A stretch of DNA of 64,000 bases, from positions 18,351,924 through 18,415,923 of the forward strand of contig OV121097.1 in assembly GCA_921293015.1 (NCBI GenBank), given 5' to 3'. Below, one piece after another: positions 12,601 to 21,865 of the stretch. The notes beneath the pieces were generated by a model. That model searched no databases. It had not been told where the DNA came from and saw only the letters and a list, made by a program, of their open reading frames with translations. The position numbers were made by a program, and so were the translations under genes. The stretch comes from Phorcus lineatus (Eukaryota > Mollusca > Gastropoda > Trochida > Trochidae). Numbering within the stretch: the stretch's first letter is position 1; every line of letters begins with the position of its first letter.

Positions 12601-15600
12601 ATGGATGATCATGTTGAAAATGTTGGACTTATTGGTGAATATCAAGGTGGTTTTAGGAAAAATCATTCTACGATAGATAATATATTCACTCTGCAATCTA
12701 TCATTCAAAAACACACAACAAGAAAACAAGGTAGATTCTATTGCGCATTTGTTGATTTTAAAAAGGCTTTCGACATGGTTAATAGGACAAAGCTTCTTTA
12801 TATTCTTTTGAATAATGGGATACATGGAAACATTTTTAAAGTCTTAAAAGACTTGTATAAAAAGGTGAAATCTGCAGTCGTAATAGAAGGTACGAAACTG
12901 TCTGATTATTTCAACTGCTCTACAGGAGTAAGACAGGGTTGTGCACTTAGTCCGCTGCTGTTTTCCATTTTTATCAAGGAGCTGACCGAGTCTATGAGTG
13001 AAGTTTTTGATAATGGAATATTTATATCAGAGGATATGTATAACATTTTGTCTTTACTCTTTGCGGATGATTTAGTTCTGGTTGCTGATACACCTCTCAA
13101 GCTACAAAAGCAATTAGATTTTCTCCAGAGCTATTGTTTAAAATGGGGTATGGAGATTAATACTGCCAAAACTAAAGTGATTGTATTCCGAAACGAAGGG
13201 CGGCTGTCAAGATATGAAAAATGGACCTATGATAATATAGAAATCGAAGTGGTCAATGCATATAAGTATCTCGGTATAATGATGACACCTAAACTTGTGT
13301 GGACAAGAGCATGTAATGTTTTAGCACAACAAGCTAACAAAGCTTTGTTCCCCATAAAAAGTCTTATTCGTAAATATGATGTAAGTATTAGTGATGCATT
13401 TAAGATATTTGATATGAAAATTGTTCCAATTTTGATGTATGGTAGCGAAATATGGGGATATAAGGAAATGAATCAAATTGAAATCGTTCATCGATCTTTC
13501 TGTAAATTTGTATTGAATGTAAGTAAAAACTTCCCTAATGTCGCTATATATGGAGAATGTGGGAGATATCCCTTGTATATCAATTCGTGTTTAAACTGCA
13601 TCAGATATTGGTTCAGATTGATTACTATGCCATCATCTAGATACCCTCATCAATCATATCTTATGTTAAAGCAAACTTGTTATAGAAAACGTACTAACTG
13701 GGCATCTAAGGTTAAGCAGCTATTATTCACTTATGGATTTGGACATGTCTGGGCACAACAGGGAGTAGGGGATACAGTTATATTTTTAAAGATATTCAAG
13801 GAAAGATTAATTGATTGTGCAAAACAAGACTGGCACGCAGAACTTACAGATAAAGTCTCGCTGCAATTCTATTCCACAATAAAAACATCATTTACTTCTG
13901 AAATGTATATATATAACATCAATAATACGAAGTACAGGAAAGCATTGCTAATTTTCAGAAGCTGTTACAACCGTCTTGGAATACAATGTATTAGAAAAGG
14001 TTTTTGTGACTATGACAATTCTGATACTAAATGTTCTTTATGTAATGTAACTGAAGATGAAATGCATATTATATATCATTGTCCAATGTATCAAACTCTT
14101 CGTGATGATGTACCGGTATTATTCAGTCACAAGAAAAATATAAAGAGTCTTATGTATTTAATGGAATCTAATGATCATATTTTCCTGATGGGAAAATTTT
14201 TATATAACGTGTTTCGTGTACGAGGAGAAATCCTTTAATGCGCATGTGTATAAATTTTCATGTGTTACATCTAATGTATTGCATTATGGGTCAAATGGCC
14301 TTGAAACAATAAAACCATTGAATTAATATGCCCACCATCTAATATTCACACATTAGGAAATCTCTTCTACCAAGCTATGTCACCAGAAACCCATCAGTCC
14401 ATGTGTTCTCAAGTCTTATGTCTACGAATTCATACAATGTACTTAACAAACTAATGAAATTCATGCATGTTCCTTTCAAGAAAAGAAAAGATTGTTCAAT
14501 ATCTCCCATGTTATTATTGTATCATGTATTTGGGCCTATGGCCACACGTACATCATGAAATAAAATAAAACATGATATCGATGTTATTGTAGCAATCAGG
14601 GGCGGGTAATATGAGAAGCTGTCTCCAAATGGAAAATCCAAGGGGTGATCTACTGTAGATCTGAACAGGAAGTATTGGGTGACGAGGTTGAGTTCCCCTG
14701 TTTGTGTTAAAGGAATCGACTTCCACATCAGCCTTCCCCTGCAACTGCATCACCGAGCCGCCCGGATCTACCCCCTGCCTCCCCTCACGGCCCTGTGGCG
14801 CGCCCTGGCAACAGCTAACACCGAGGCGCTGCGTATCATGTACCTAAGTGTTCCTTTCTTGGGGAGCACGTGGTACCGAGCTGCCGGGGCCATCAAGGAA
14901 CTCTCAAATGTAAGTCACACCAAAAACAATCTTCACATGCCAGATGGTCGGTGGCAATTTGTGTTTTTTCCCTTGATGAACTCTGCCTTTAAGTTTTTGA
15001 ATGTTTTGTTATACTCTCGAATCAATTCTGAGTAGCGCTTTCTCATCCTTCAAGATATCGTAGATTTTCCTTTTTGGCTCAAAATGGCATGGCATGAAGT
15101 CCTGCGTCCTTCCGACCATCCGTCCGCCTTAGCTGATGGGAATCTAATCTATAGATCTGGGATCCCTTGGCACGGGAACTACGCCATGAAAACCTTTCTA
15201 AATCTTCTTCTCCCGAAGCAAGAAGCCAACAAGGATAAAACTCTGTGTACAGATTCCATAGCCGAAGAGGATTCTTATTTGTAGATTTGATGATCCAGTA
15301 ACCCTTAAAAAGTTTTTCATAAGGTGCCCTGCCCCCAAAAAACCTTCTCTCACGTATTGCAATATATTGGTACTTTTCGTAGTTCAGTTTTCAATACTCT
15401 CTTGACTAAGTAGCAGCGATTAGAACAGTGATCAAATGCTCAACCGGCTGTCGTCTTGTTAAGAGAGGTACTTCTGGTGACTGGTTTCGGACTTTTTACA
15501 TTTCTGTGCTATTTTCACTTTGTTCACACCTTTTTTTCATAACTTTCAGTTTAATCACTTTTTTGGTTACGTATTTCTGCAATTTTACAGGGGAAACTGT

Positions 15601-18600
15601 TAATTTTTAAACCTCCGATATATTGGATATTTTCAGAAGAGTGTACCGGTACGTATCGAGTTGTTACTGTATTGCAATATACCGATTTATCGATAATACC
15701 GCGCACCCTTAATAAGAACCCACCCAATCCCGAGTTTTGCAACTTGATATGATAACATATTTACTGTCCTTTAGAGGTCAGATTTTGACACAGTATACAA
15801 ATTTTAAGAAAAAAATTCAGAACGTGGAAATAATGTTTTGAAAGAAATTGATCTGCTTCTCTCTTTTGTGCAGTTGGGGATTAGTAACGACCCTGATTTG
15901 GCCAGCATTGGAATGACCTCGTTCACAGGACAAGGTACAGCCACATCATTGGCAAAACTCTTCTCCATCGTGGCCACTGGAGGAACGTTTAAAGGGAAAC
16001 AACTTTTGTCGCCTTCAGCGATAAAGAGTCTAAGCACACCACTTGTGGAGGGAACTGATCAGACAGCCTTCGGCCACGTTATATTCGGGCCTGGATCCTT
16101 CTTACGGAAAACCTCCAAGGTAAAGCCATATCATAATTTAAATCATTTATTTTCTGTTTGAGTATTAATGTAGTTTGTCAGTTTGTTTGACTGGATGGTA
16201 TGTACGTAAGATATCGATAGAATGTGGAAATTATTTTAAAATGGAATAAAATGTCGAACTTTTGGCATCCGGTTCCTTTCGGACAATCACTTTGAAAAAG
16301 AAGCCACATCATTTTAACTTATTTCAATATTTCCTTTCAAATGGATTCAGGGTATTTCCTAATGGAGAATGAACGCAGAGTTAACTCGTGAAACTCATAA
16401 TTCAGCAATTCATTTTCCATGAATCAACGAATGCATTGTTTCATCTTGATCCATGGATAATATCACGATTCTATAAACTGTCATTTTATAGATCTGATGA
16501 TCTTCCATATTTTACTATAAATTACCACGTGTTTTTTGGTGTTTTCTCATCGAATGTTGGATATGACCTGTATGGGCAAATATATGCCCGTCATGGGTTT
16601 GTTTACATCATCTATACCTACAACGGGCATACTAGTCCTGCGACTGAGTCAAGCACTAGGCAAAAGTGCGCAAAGATTCCTGGCGCTTTATTCCCTTTTT
16701 TCAACTAACTTTTCAGCTGTGTAAGTTGTGACAGTATCTATAACTAGGTAAAATCTTCCAAATCCGCTGTCAAATCCAACTTATCGTTCCCCTGAGAGAA
16801 GGGAAGGCCATGCAAAGATGACCCCTCCATGCTTTCCGCAAACTTTCTGTCCACTACGCATGCGCAAGACAACTCGGCTCTCGTTGGTCAAATGCACAGC
16901 TTATGGTGTGTATGAAAACATGCTTGTGAATTCCATTGAGAGAATTGAGATTGTTTTTTGAAGACAAAAATTTCCTTTAATTGTACTGGGAAACCTTTTG
17001 TATTAAATAATATTAATGATTAACTGTAAATGATAATGTATATAACGTCTTATATAGTTTTAAAATCATTTGCCTCTGTATTGTTAAATGTTTTCTCACA
17101 CGCGGTCGTTTTAATATCGTACTGATATCGATGCAATAAACTGATAGATGTTTATCCTTTTATTTTGAATACTAAAGAAATGCATACCATTTGCAAAATA
17201 ATTAACCTCTAATTATTTCTACTTGTTTATAAGCTTGATGTAAACAAATTAGCTGATGTAAAGATGTTTTTTAGGAAAGCAATAAGAAGCTGCGTATGAT
17301 AAATACAGATTGGTGCAACATCGCGATGCATTTATTCAAGCAATCTGTACATATATATCGCAGTGAGAACTAACTGCTTTATCATATAAGTGACCATTTA
17401 CATTTATGAAATCAATTATATATCTAACCATATCAGAAAGATGACATTCTCGCGTTAAAAAAGATTTGATAATATTTAAGTGTTTATATATTTTCTACTA
17501 AAAGAATATCATAATGGATAATTGTAGTTTCGTTTAATTCCGCCTTATTCGTGAAATGTATGCCTATTTTGTTTGAATATTCCTAAGAGTTGGAAAGTAC
17601 GTTCGTTTTTTAATTTTCTTGCTGTTTGGAATCTTTAAAAATACGGTACTCTTCTAGTATATGAGAGCTTTAAAAGAATTGAAATGTGAATATTTCCCTT
17701 TAGATAAGTGAATGGAATGAACTTGATTAAAATCTTCATGTAAAAACGAGAACGTGTAACGTATTCATTTCATATGACACGGGTGCGTAGAATAACTTTT
17801 CTTTTAAGAATATAAGAAGGCAATGAAAACGATATGTTGATAATTAAATATACTTGTGTAATTTACAAAACACTCATGGTTAAGATATGTATTGTTTGAT
17901 TCGATTAAAACGACTTATCAGAGTATTCTGTAAAGTGCTGGGGCTGGCGTATGAATTGGCCATCCGTGGGAAGAGGGTTTAAGGCATATCGGGATGACTA
18001 TGCAAATTAAATAATGCGTTTTGAGTTCCCAACAGCAGAGTTAGTATTTTAACATGAATCAAAACCAAACTAAATTTCCCGGAATGAATGAATACAATGT
18101 CACTTAGCATAAATACGCAGATCGGTCATTCATGAGTCATCTTAAATCAACATACTTACAACATATTTAGCGACCCAAATTATATAGGCAGCCGCAGTTC
18201 GGCGTCGGTACAACATAATTCGTATATAAAGTGTGTTATTATCAATGAAAGTCCATGTGAACGTTTGGTTTGTGTGAACCGTCTCATTTTATATAGAACT
18301 CACATCATAACCTCTGTAATTGACCAACGAGAGCCGAGTTGCTTCGCGCATGCGTAGGGGACAAGAGGTTTCCGTTTCCGTATTGCGTCTTTGCGCGGCC
18401 TTCCGTTCTCTCAGAGGAACGGTAAGTTGAATTTGACAAAGGATCTGGATTCAGGAAAGATTGTACTTACAGACAGGTGCTGTTACGGATACATGGGAAA
18501 TTTACAAAGCTGAAAAGTAAGTCGAAAGAAAGGTAGGGAATTTTTAGGCACTTGCTCTTGACTCTGTCGCAGAGCTGTTCTGTCTGTTGTAGTTAGATGG

Positions 18601-20518
18601 TGACAAACCTACGACAGACATATATTTTGACTTCTAACTTTAGAGACCCTGGAATTTGATTCGCCCATGCACGCGCATTGCAATTCTGTACTGCGATCGA
18701 CAGAAAATACACATACCCGCATTTCACGTGCTTAAATCGTACTATCTAAGTTTTCCGCTTGCGCTACATGCAGTTCTCGTCTGACAAACTACATGTAACT
18801 TACTGTTTCTGTCATTTATACCTATCCCAGTGGAAAAAAGCGCTGATTTAACAATGGGAGGATTGCATATTCGAATCTTCAATCACATCTTTTCAGAAGT
18901 TAATTTCTATTTGCGACGTTTTAGACTTGTCCTTCATTACGCTAAACATTACCGTGACACTGTGCCATATAAAAATGTTAAGAACCTAACACCCCTCCCA
19001 GCCGGTAGAGTCAATGAGCAATGAATTCTTATAAATGACCGACTGTAAACACAAGAGATTGACGACATCACTATGGATAAATACATGTGGGCTTGTGGAA
19101 GAACGGGCAATGCGTCTGAAGATGCCCACATGCTGAAGAAGTCGTCTCAAAGTGTTAGAGCGAAACGCATTCATTTTATCAAAGCAAGTCTTGAAACGAA
19201 TACTTAACGGATATACAACAATGACCTTAACGCGTATTGATGTAGACATAATCGTTATCACTTTGCAAATCGTTGTTCTTAGTCAATGCTTGAGTTGTAC
19301 TTCCAAGTAGCATTATCCTAACTTGTCACAAAAGTATATTTAGATTTTGTAGTAACTTCGTAAGTGGAAATATAGGTATTATGAATGTAACGTTAAAACA
19401 GGATTCACTTTTCATCAATTTCGACAAACGTGCAAATTCGCAAGGGGTCGTCGACAATCGGGGCATTTGTAAATTCAATTACCGCCATCCGACGGTCTGA
19501 CCGCTGTTGGAATTTTTTTCGCAATGTCCGAACTCGAAGGCTTTGCTTTGCTTTCGATTGTTTACGATTGTAATCGGACTCGGATATCTAGGAAGAAGTT
19601 TGATAATCGGACTATATGTAATGATAATAGTCGAAAAAAACCAATAGATTCATGAGCATACCACATGACTGGTTCCTTTACTTTGTCCCCAATATCCAAG
19701 GATGGGTATCGCACCTCATTTCCGTTTTGCAACTTATACGATACTGGAAAGCGTGTTGCAATACGTATCGCGATATATTGGTACTTTCTCTCTTGATTAA
19801 ATAACAGTGATATGAACAGCGATTAATGCTGAACTGTCTGCCGTTTTGGAAAGAGAGATGCTTTTGTAACTGGTTATAACCTTAAACACGTATGCGCTAT
19901 TTTCACTTTGCACATTCACACTTTTTTACAACCTTCAGAAAAATCGCACTGTTTTAAGTTTTTTTAAAATGAAATTTTACAGAAAATTGTTGATTTCAAA
20001 CCGTCCGACATATTGGCTATTTTCTGAAGTGTGTACCGGTACGTATCATGTTGTTTCTGTATTGCAATATACCGATATACCGATAATACCGTGAAGCTTT
20101 ACTGATAACGTTCGAAGACCTTGTTGTGCAAAACTTATTGGTCGAATCCTAGTTAACACTTCACGCATGTGAGACAATTTCAAATTTCGATTATACTCGG
20201 ATCGGACTGATATTCGCATATCGTTGGTATGACGGCCGTGTTGGTATCTTTTGTCATAACGGGACAGTGTGAAGGCACCTTAAACAGAGTGCAGTTGTCA
20301 GACCGAAATACAGAACGTATTCATTATGTTCCCAGGGAGGCTTTCTGATCGGACACCCAGGTTTCGGCGGTCAAGTCGCGTTTGGTGACCCCAGCTCAGC
20401 TGTAAGTTTCGCATTTTGCATGAACCACCTCGACAACTACCACTTCTGGAGCAACCCCACCATGCTCGAGCTACAGGAGGCGCTCTATCAGGCTGTCGAC
20501 AATATAGAGGCTACTTAA
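432..20518 (+). CDS. Beta-lactamase domain-containing serine hydrolase (gene span, 7 recognised exons)
   Basis: This is a serine beta-lactamase-like / family VIII carboxylesterase-like protein, of the kind animals encode in small families (C. elegans LACT-type). The exons are 432-655, 1730-1829, 3049-3154, 3823-3945, 14713-14909, 15874-16119 and 20336-20518. Every junction is GT-AG and phases match throughout, giving 392 residues. The family motifs are in order: the S-T-T-K nucleophile box (Ser59, Lys62), a Tyr149 in SYQTVSYG after the PG turn, and the C-terminal GHPGFGG box (His339). The length is close to the usual 390-430. The ATG at 432 may be internal, because AG dinucleotides at 422-423 and 426-427 could be acceptors and many relatives start with a hydrophobic leader. 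The substrate is unknown. The fold assignment is firm; hydrolase activity is inferred from the retained motifs. Confidence 0.9.
656..1729 (+). other. Intron 1
   Basis: Non-coding between exons 1 and 2. Apart from the tRNA-like fragment at 1403-1481 I see nothing recognisable in it. Confidence 0.75.
1403..1481 (-). repeat. tRNA-derived SINE fragment
   Basis: Read on the minus strand, this stretch resembles a decayed tRNA: a GGTTAGC...GGTTGGCACGG head, then a perfect Pol III B-box GGTTCGAATCC, and CC at the end of the T-arm. There is no intact cloverleaf or complete A-box, so a SINE head or tRNA pseudogene is more likely than a functional tRNA. Confidence 0.45.
1730..1829 (+). CDS. Beta-lactamase-like protein, exon 2
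   Basis: After acceptor TTCAG the first base completes the split Lys codon. The exon then reads GQLDYSKPVSSYWPEF and KITVEMLLSHQ, the conserved 'L-D-x-P-V-xx-YWPEF ... LLSHQ' block of the family. It ends in phase 0 at donor GTAGGA (1830). Confidence 0.92.
1830..3048 (+). other. Intron 2
   Basis: AT-rich non-coding sequence; no repeat or gene recognised by eye. Confidence 0.75.
3049..3154 (+). CDS. Beta-lactamase-like protein, exon 3
   Basis: Acceptor ACATCCAG is followed by GGLAVIDNPISLLDIRD, which continues the preceding LLSHQ in the usual LSHQ(A/G)GL pattern, then RQTPQYTPG. The exon ends in phase 1 inside the Gly codon at donor GTAAAG (3155). Confidence 0.9.
3155..3822 (+). other. Intron 3
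   Basis: Non-coding sequence. A 140-codon open frame (3627-4049) runs across its end into exon 4, but only the exon part resembles the protein family. Confidence 0.75.
3823..3945 (+). CDS. Beta-lactamase-like protein, exon 4
   Basis: Acceptor TTACAG completes the Gly codon, and the exon reads SAISYQTVSYGLFVDTL then ISEIFRQDIAEPFG. The family equivalent is PGxxxxYHxxTxGWLV...FxxEIAxPLG. Tyr149 is the candidate general base of the YxN-type motif. It ends in phase 1 at GTAAG (3946). The next intron is 10.8 kb and full of transposons. Confidence 0.92.
5100..6439 (+). mobile_element. LINE A, 5' part: ORF1 and start of the endonuclease
   Basis: This is the old APE-type LINE split by later insertions. 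It holds the ORF1 remnant (5112-6050), then an endonuclease start FWNIDGIVNKLHDEDF at about 6012 and VYVPPIGSPFYSKYDDK at about 6347, ending at LDIIT (6439). Premature stops and frame changes show it is dead. The coding resumes at about 9385 and the 3' end is at 14329-14574. The exact 5' boundary is unclear and may lie between 4920 and 5110. The clade is probably Jockey/CR1-like but is not resolved by eye. Confidence 0.8.
5112..6050 (+). pseudogene. LINE A ORF1 remnant with 2A-like N-terminus
   Basis: One reading frame with two stops (TAG 5124, TAA 5448). It opens with MLLC-stop-GDVEVKPGP, matching the 2A consensus GDVExNPGP except Lys for Asn. A charged heptad-like coiled coil follows (about 5160-5440), then LDIYTRKNNAIFYNI and an RRM-like stretch with RPLFVSFLHEDDKLAVI, as in L1-like ORF1 nucleic-acid-binding proteins. 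In intact relatives 2A separates an N-terminal piece from the downstream protein by ribosome skipping; here the element is inactive. Confidence 0.7.
6469..6697 (+). repeat. Left terminal inverted repeat with subterminal motif array
   Basis: Within the repeat the motif AATAACC(T/G)C, or the related GATAACCTC, recurs about eight times at roughly 17-23 bp spacing, often preceded by ACGG. Such subterminal iterations commonly serve as transposase binding sites. Confidence 0.85.
8818..9046 (-). repeat. Right terminal inverted repeat
   Basis: Exact reverse complement of the left repeat as far as I can read. Identity breaks at the inner edge (AGCGGCTGTC on the left against TGCGGCTCTC on the right). 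Confidence 0.85.
9205..9383. repeat. Large imperfect hairpin, MITE-like
   Basis: The left arm (about 9205-9276) and right arm (about 9312-9383) are near-perfect inverted repeats around a short loop; the core arm runs from AAACTTCCTTCC to GTTAATGATT. It lies between the 2.58-kb element and the resumption of LINE A. TATTACT occurs at 6433-6439 and 9371-9377, which could mark an outer insertion containing the hairpin and later invaded by the 2.58-kb element. Confidence 0.6.
9385..12120 (+). pseudogene. LINE A ORF2: endonuclease C-terminus and reverse transcriptase (broken)
   Basis: It resumes with PVIMLGGDLNART (endonuclease), then CHNGSSLIDYCLIS and the post-endonuclease linker. RT blocks follow: GKSSGPDYIIPELL, GFRHDYSTVDNIF, IDFRKAFDS, GLKQGCILSPVLF and the catalytic FADD at about 11134. 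Several stops and frameshifts break it (for example at 10381 and near 10800). It continues to VEDE/HF-like EDLYHFILI at 12120, where LINE B is inserted. Confidence 0.85.
12121..14238 (+). CDS. LINE B ORF2 fragment: intact reverse transcriptase
   Basis: Open from the first base of the insertion to a TAA at 14236-14238, about 705 codons. The first Met is at 12286, but translation from it has no support. RT motifs in order: DKSPGDDGIPSEFF, PIYKNGS..PSNYRGISLL, GGFRKNHSTIDNIF, VDFKKAFDMVNR, GVRQGCALSPLLFS, LLFADDLVLVAD (catalytic Asp pair) and WGMEINTAKTKV. The C-terminus has a Cys/His cluster CSLCNVTEDEMHIIYHCPMY. The endonuclease is missing, so it cannot jump alone, yet the RT frame has no visible break, suggesting recent insertion. 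A/T-rich codon use differs from the host exons. Confidence 0.88.
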   Translation, partial: KRYSRKSNKKCDISAETWHSYFNDLLNPKVNTASEFNEFDDFVDKYVADHDCNDCMDNDLSYDMTTDEVKAAIDKLKLDKSPGDDGIPSEFFKSVKDNLAPYLALLFSHILSKGKFPEAWSSALIIPIYKNGSANEPSNYRGISLLNSMSKLFTTIINKRMDDHVENVGLIGEYQGGFRKNHSTIDNIFTLQSIIQKHTTRKQGRFYCAFVDFKKAFDMVNRTKLLYILLNNGIHGNIFKVLKDLYKKVKSAVVIEGTKLSDYFNCSTGVRQGCALSPLLFSIFIKELTESMSEVFDNGIFISEDMYNILSLLFADDLVLVADTPLKLQKQLDFLQSYCLKWGMEINTAKTKVIVFRNEGRLSRYEKWTYDNIEIEVVNAYKYLGIMMTPKLVWTRACNVLAQQANKALFPIKSLIRKYDVSISDAFKIFDMKIVPILMYGSEIWGYKEMNQIEIVHRSFCKFVLNVSKNFPNVAIYGECGRYPLYINSCLNCIRYWFRLITMPSSRYPHQSYLMLKQTCYRKRTNWASKVKQLLFTYGFGHVWAQQGVGDTVIFLKIFKERLIDCAKQDWHAELTDKVSLQFYSTIKTSFTSEMYIYNINNTKYRKALLIFRSCYNRLGIQCIRKGFCDYDNSDTKCSLCNVTEDEMHIIYHCPMYQTLRDDVPVLFSHKKNIKSLMYLMESNDHIFLMGKFLYNVFRVRGEIL
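12121..14322 (+). mobile_element. LINE B, 5'-truncated, inserted into LINE A
   Basis: A younger element of the same general type. It begins abruptly inside the ORF2 linker and ends with a short 3' UTR (GGGTCAAATGGCC...AATAAAACC). TTAATA at 12115-12120 and 14323-14328 brackets it, a plausible target duplication. Removing it restores the coding of LINE A (EDLYHFILI then CPP...), which proves the nesting order. Confidence 0.88.
14329..14574 (+). mobile_element. LINE A, 3' end
   Basis: It continues the ORF2 C-terminus in one frame (RKSLLPSYVTRNPSVHVFSS, STNSYNVLNKLMKFMHV) and a 3' UTR with GGGCCTATGGCC and an ATGAAATAAAATAAAAC tail. It is separated from the rest of LINE A by the LINE B insertion. 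Confidence 0.78.
14713..14909 (+). CDS. Beta-lactamase-like protein, exon 5
   Basis: After acceptor TGTTAAAG two bases complete the Gly codon. The exon reads IDFHISLPLQLHHRAAR, which matches the family's 'PLG-x-DFHIGLP...RVA' block, then TEALRIMYLSVPF and GAIKELSN. It ends in phase 0 at donor GTAAGT (14910). Confidence 0.92.
15170..15330 (+). repeat. Copy of the dispersed repeat found at 1-375
   Basis: Shares the GGGAACTACGCC...TCTTCTCC.GAAGCAAGA...TACAGA.(C)CC..TAG...GATTC..AT...TAGATTTG order with the units at 75-345, with many differences. Confidence 0.5.
15354..15705 (+). repeat. Dispersed repeat, copy 1 of a pair
   Basis: About 350 bp shared, in the same orientation, with 19753-20092: GATATATTGG...GTACTTT at the start, GCTATTTTCACTTTG in the middle, and GTGTACCGGTACGTATC...TATTGCAATATACCGAT at the end. 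Divergence is moderate and no ORF is shared. Confidence 0.65.
15874..16119 (+). CDS. Beta-lactamase-like protein, exon 6
   Basis: Acceptor TTTTGTGCAG is followed by LGISNDPDLASIGMTSFTG, GTATSLAKLFSIVATGG and GKQLLSPSAIKSL, the well-conserved 'NDP...GxxTARSLAKLYAxLAxGG...LLSP' block. 82 codons, phase 0 at both ends, donor GTAAAG at 16120. Confidence 0.93.
16555..18640. mobile_element. About 2.1-kb element with long imperfect inverted repeats
   Basis: The region 16555-16910 is the diverged reverse complement of about 18310-18640. Matching blocks include GACCAACGAGAGCCGAGTTG, AGAGAA(C/G)GGAAGGCC, TTTTCAGCT.TGTAA, CTGCGAC.GAGTCAAG and AATATATG..(C)GTC.T.GGTTTGT. A smaller palindrome (TATGCCCGT / ACGGGCATA) lies near the left tip. 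The interior is AT-rich and non-coding. It is older than the 2.58-kb element because the arms have diverged. The superfamily is unknown and the ends are approximate. Confidence 0.6.
19753..20092 (+). repeat. Dispersed repeat, copy 2 of a pair
   Basis: See the copy at 15354-15705; the GTGTACCGGTACGTATC and TATTGCAATATACCGAT blocks are retained. Confidence 0.65.
20336..20518 (+). CDS. Beta-lactamase-like protein, exon 7 and stop
   Basis: Acceptor TGTTCCCAG is followed by GGFLIGHPGFGGQVAFGDPS, the C-terminal box of the family (FGHxGxGGSxAFADP), then AVSFAFCMNHLDNYHFWSN and a final helix. The TAA stop is at 20516-20518. The last four sense codons and the stop belong to the first unit of a tandem repeat that expands downstream. 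Confidence 0.93.
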   Translation, partial: GGFLIGHPGFGGQVAFGDPSSAVSFAFCMNHLDNYHFWSNPTMLELQEALYQAVDNIEAT

Positions 20519-20815
20519 TGATAGAACATGCATGTGGTGTTCAATTCTAATAATGTTCATGTTTATATTCATGTTCTCCTTCCTACAATGCATATGGATA
20601 GTAACAGTATAGAGGCTACTAAAGGATAGAACATGCACATGGATAGTTACGGTATAGAGGCTATTAGATGATTGAAAATGCATATAGTTACAACATAGAG
20701 GAATCTAAATGATAGAAAATGCATATAGAAAGTTACAGTATAGAGGCTTCTAAATGATAGAACATGCAAACTTGCATTGATAGTTACAGTATTGATGTTA
20801 CTTATAGAGGAGACG
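20504..20815 (+). repeat. 45-bp minisatellite seeded on the stop-codon edge of exon 7
   Basis: ATAGAGGCTACT followed by (TAATGA/AAAGGA)TAGAACATGCA and ATAGTTACAGT recurs with starts at 20504 (coding), 20609, 20654, 20695, 20740 and a partial unit at 20791. The first unit holds the stop codon; the later ones would be 3' UTR. Confidence 0.8.
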
Positions 20816-21357
20816 CAACGCATAATTTTGATTATTACAAATTATTATCTGTATTTGCTTCGCTTATAAGAATCAATAGAGCCAAAAATGAGAAAATATA
20901 CGCTTTAATTCGACTACTAGGAGACCATTAATTTATACCCCTGTTTTGGATAACCGCCTAATGAGACTGGCGAACGCTTATACAAAATCATCAAAGCATG
21001 ACTCGAAGCCACGCTCAGTGTGTGACGTGCTAGTCGTCAGCTGAAACTCCAGCCCTTTTATTTTCTCCGTATTTTTAAGCTAATTCAACAGCAAAATAGA
21101 GGCAATAGCATGACCGAAAGAATTCCAAAATACGATATATTACTGCTTCATGATATCAACTTTCCTTCTCAGTAGTCAAATCCATTTTGATTGGACTGTG
21201 ACAATCCTTGGACGCGGTTTTCTTGGGTGGGTTTATATCAAAAAGGGTAAGAACTTGGTCGGTGGGATATCCACCACTATGGGATAACACGTAATACTAT
21301 ATCATGTATTTATCGATATGAAGTTCTAAATTGTCTCGAAAAAATGAAAGTTTTTGT

Positions 21358-21363
21358 AATAAA
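21358..21363 (+). promoter_or_regulatory. Candidate polyadenylation signal
   Basis: AATAAA in TTGTAATAAACGG, about 840 bases after the stop codon of the beta-lactamase-like gene. A second AATAAA lies at 21860. Which one is used cannot be told from sequence. Confidence 0.3.
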
Positions 21364-21865
21364 CGGGAGACAATGTAAAAAAAATGTTTAATGTTTACTG
21401 TAGAAAAAATTATTTTGTTTCACTTCACTTTCATGACAACTTAGTACTTAGTGGATGATTCGTTTGTATTTAACTAGCATATATTATATTGTTATCTAGT
21501 ATAACATTTCACATCGTGTTGCAATATCACTGTCTTTGAATTTAACAATCAATGACATGAAATTGTACCTGGCGCAAGCGTTAGAAACATCCTATGTAAT
21601 CCGAAAGAATGTTGGTACCCGTTATTGTTACAATTAGTTTGTAGTAGTTATGGATGATGGGTTAAATAATTTGGAAATTAATTTATAAAAAAATAGATTG
21701 TAAGTTGTATTAGGAATTATTTTGTAGATTTAGGTGAGCTATAATTGAATTTTTAAGTTAAGTAAAGCTTTTAAGTAGAATTTTTAAGTTATTATATTTA
21801 AATGTTGTTGTTATGTTGTTAAATTGTATATGTAAGAGTTTTGGGATGATGGATATTTAAATAAA

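Larger units (their letters stand above)
14910..15873 (+). other. Intron 5
   Basis: Holds two repeat fragments (15170-15330 and 15354-15705), described separately; the remainder shows nothing recognisable. Confidence 0.75.
16120..20335 (+). other. Intron 6
   Basis: Contains the long-inverted-repeat element (16555-18640) and one copy of the dispersed repeat (19753-20092). The rest (about 18640-19750) is unrecognised. Confidence 0.75.
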
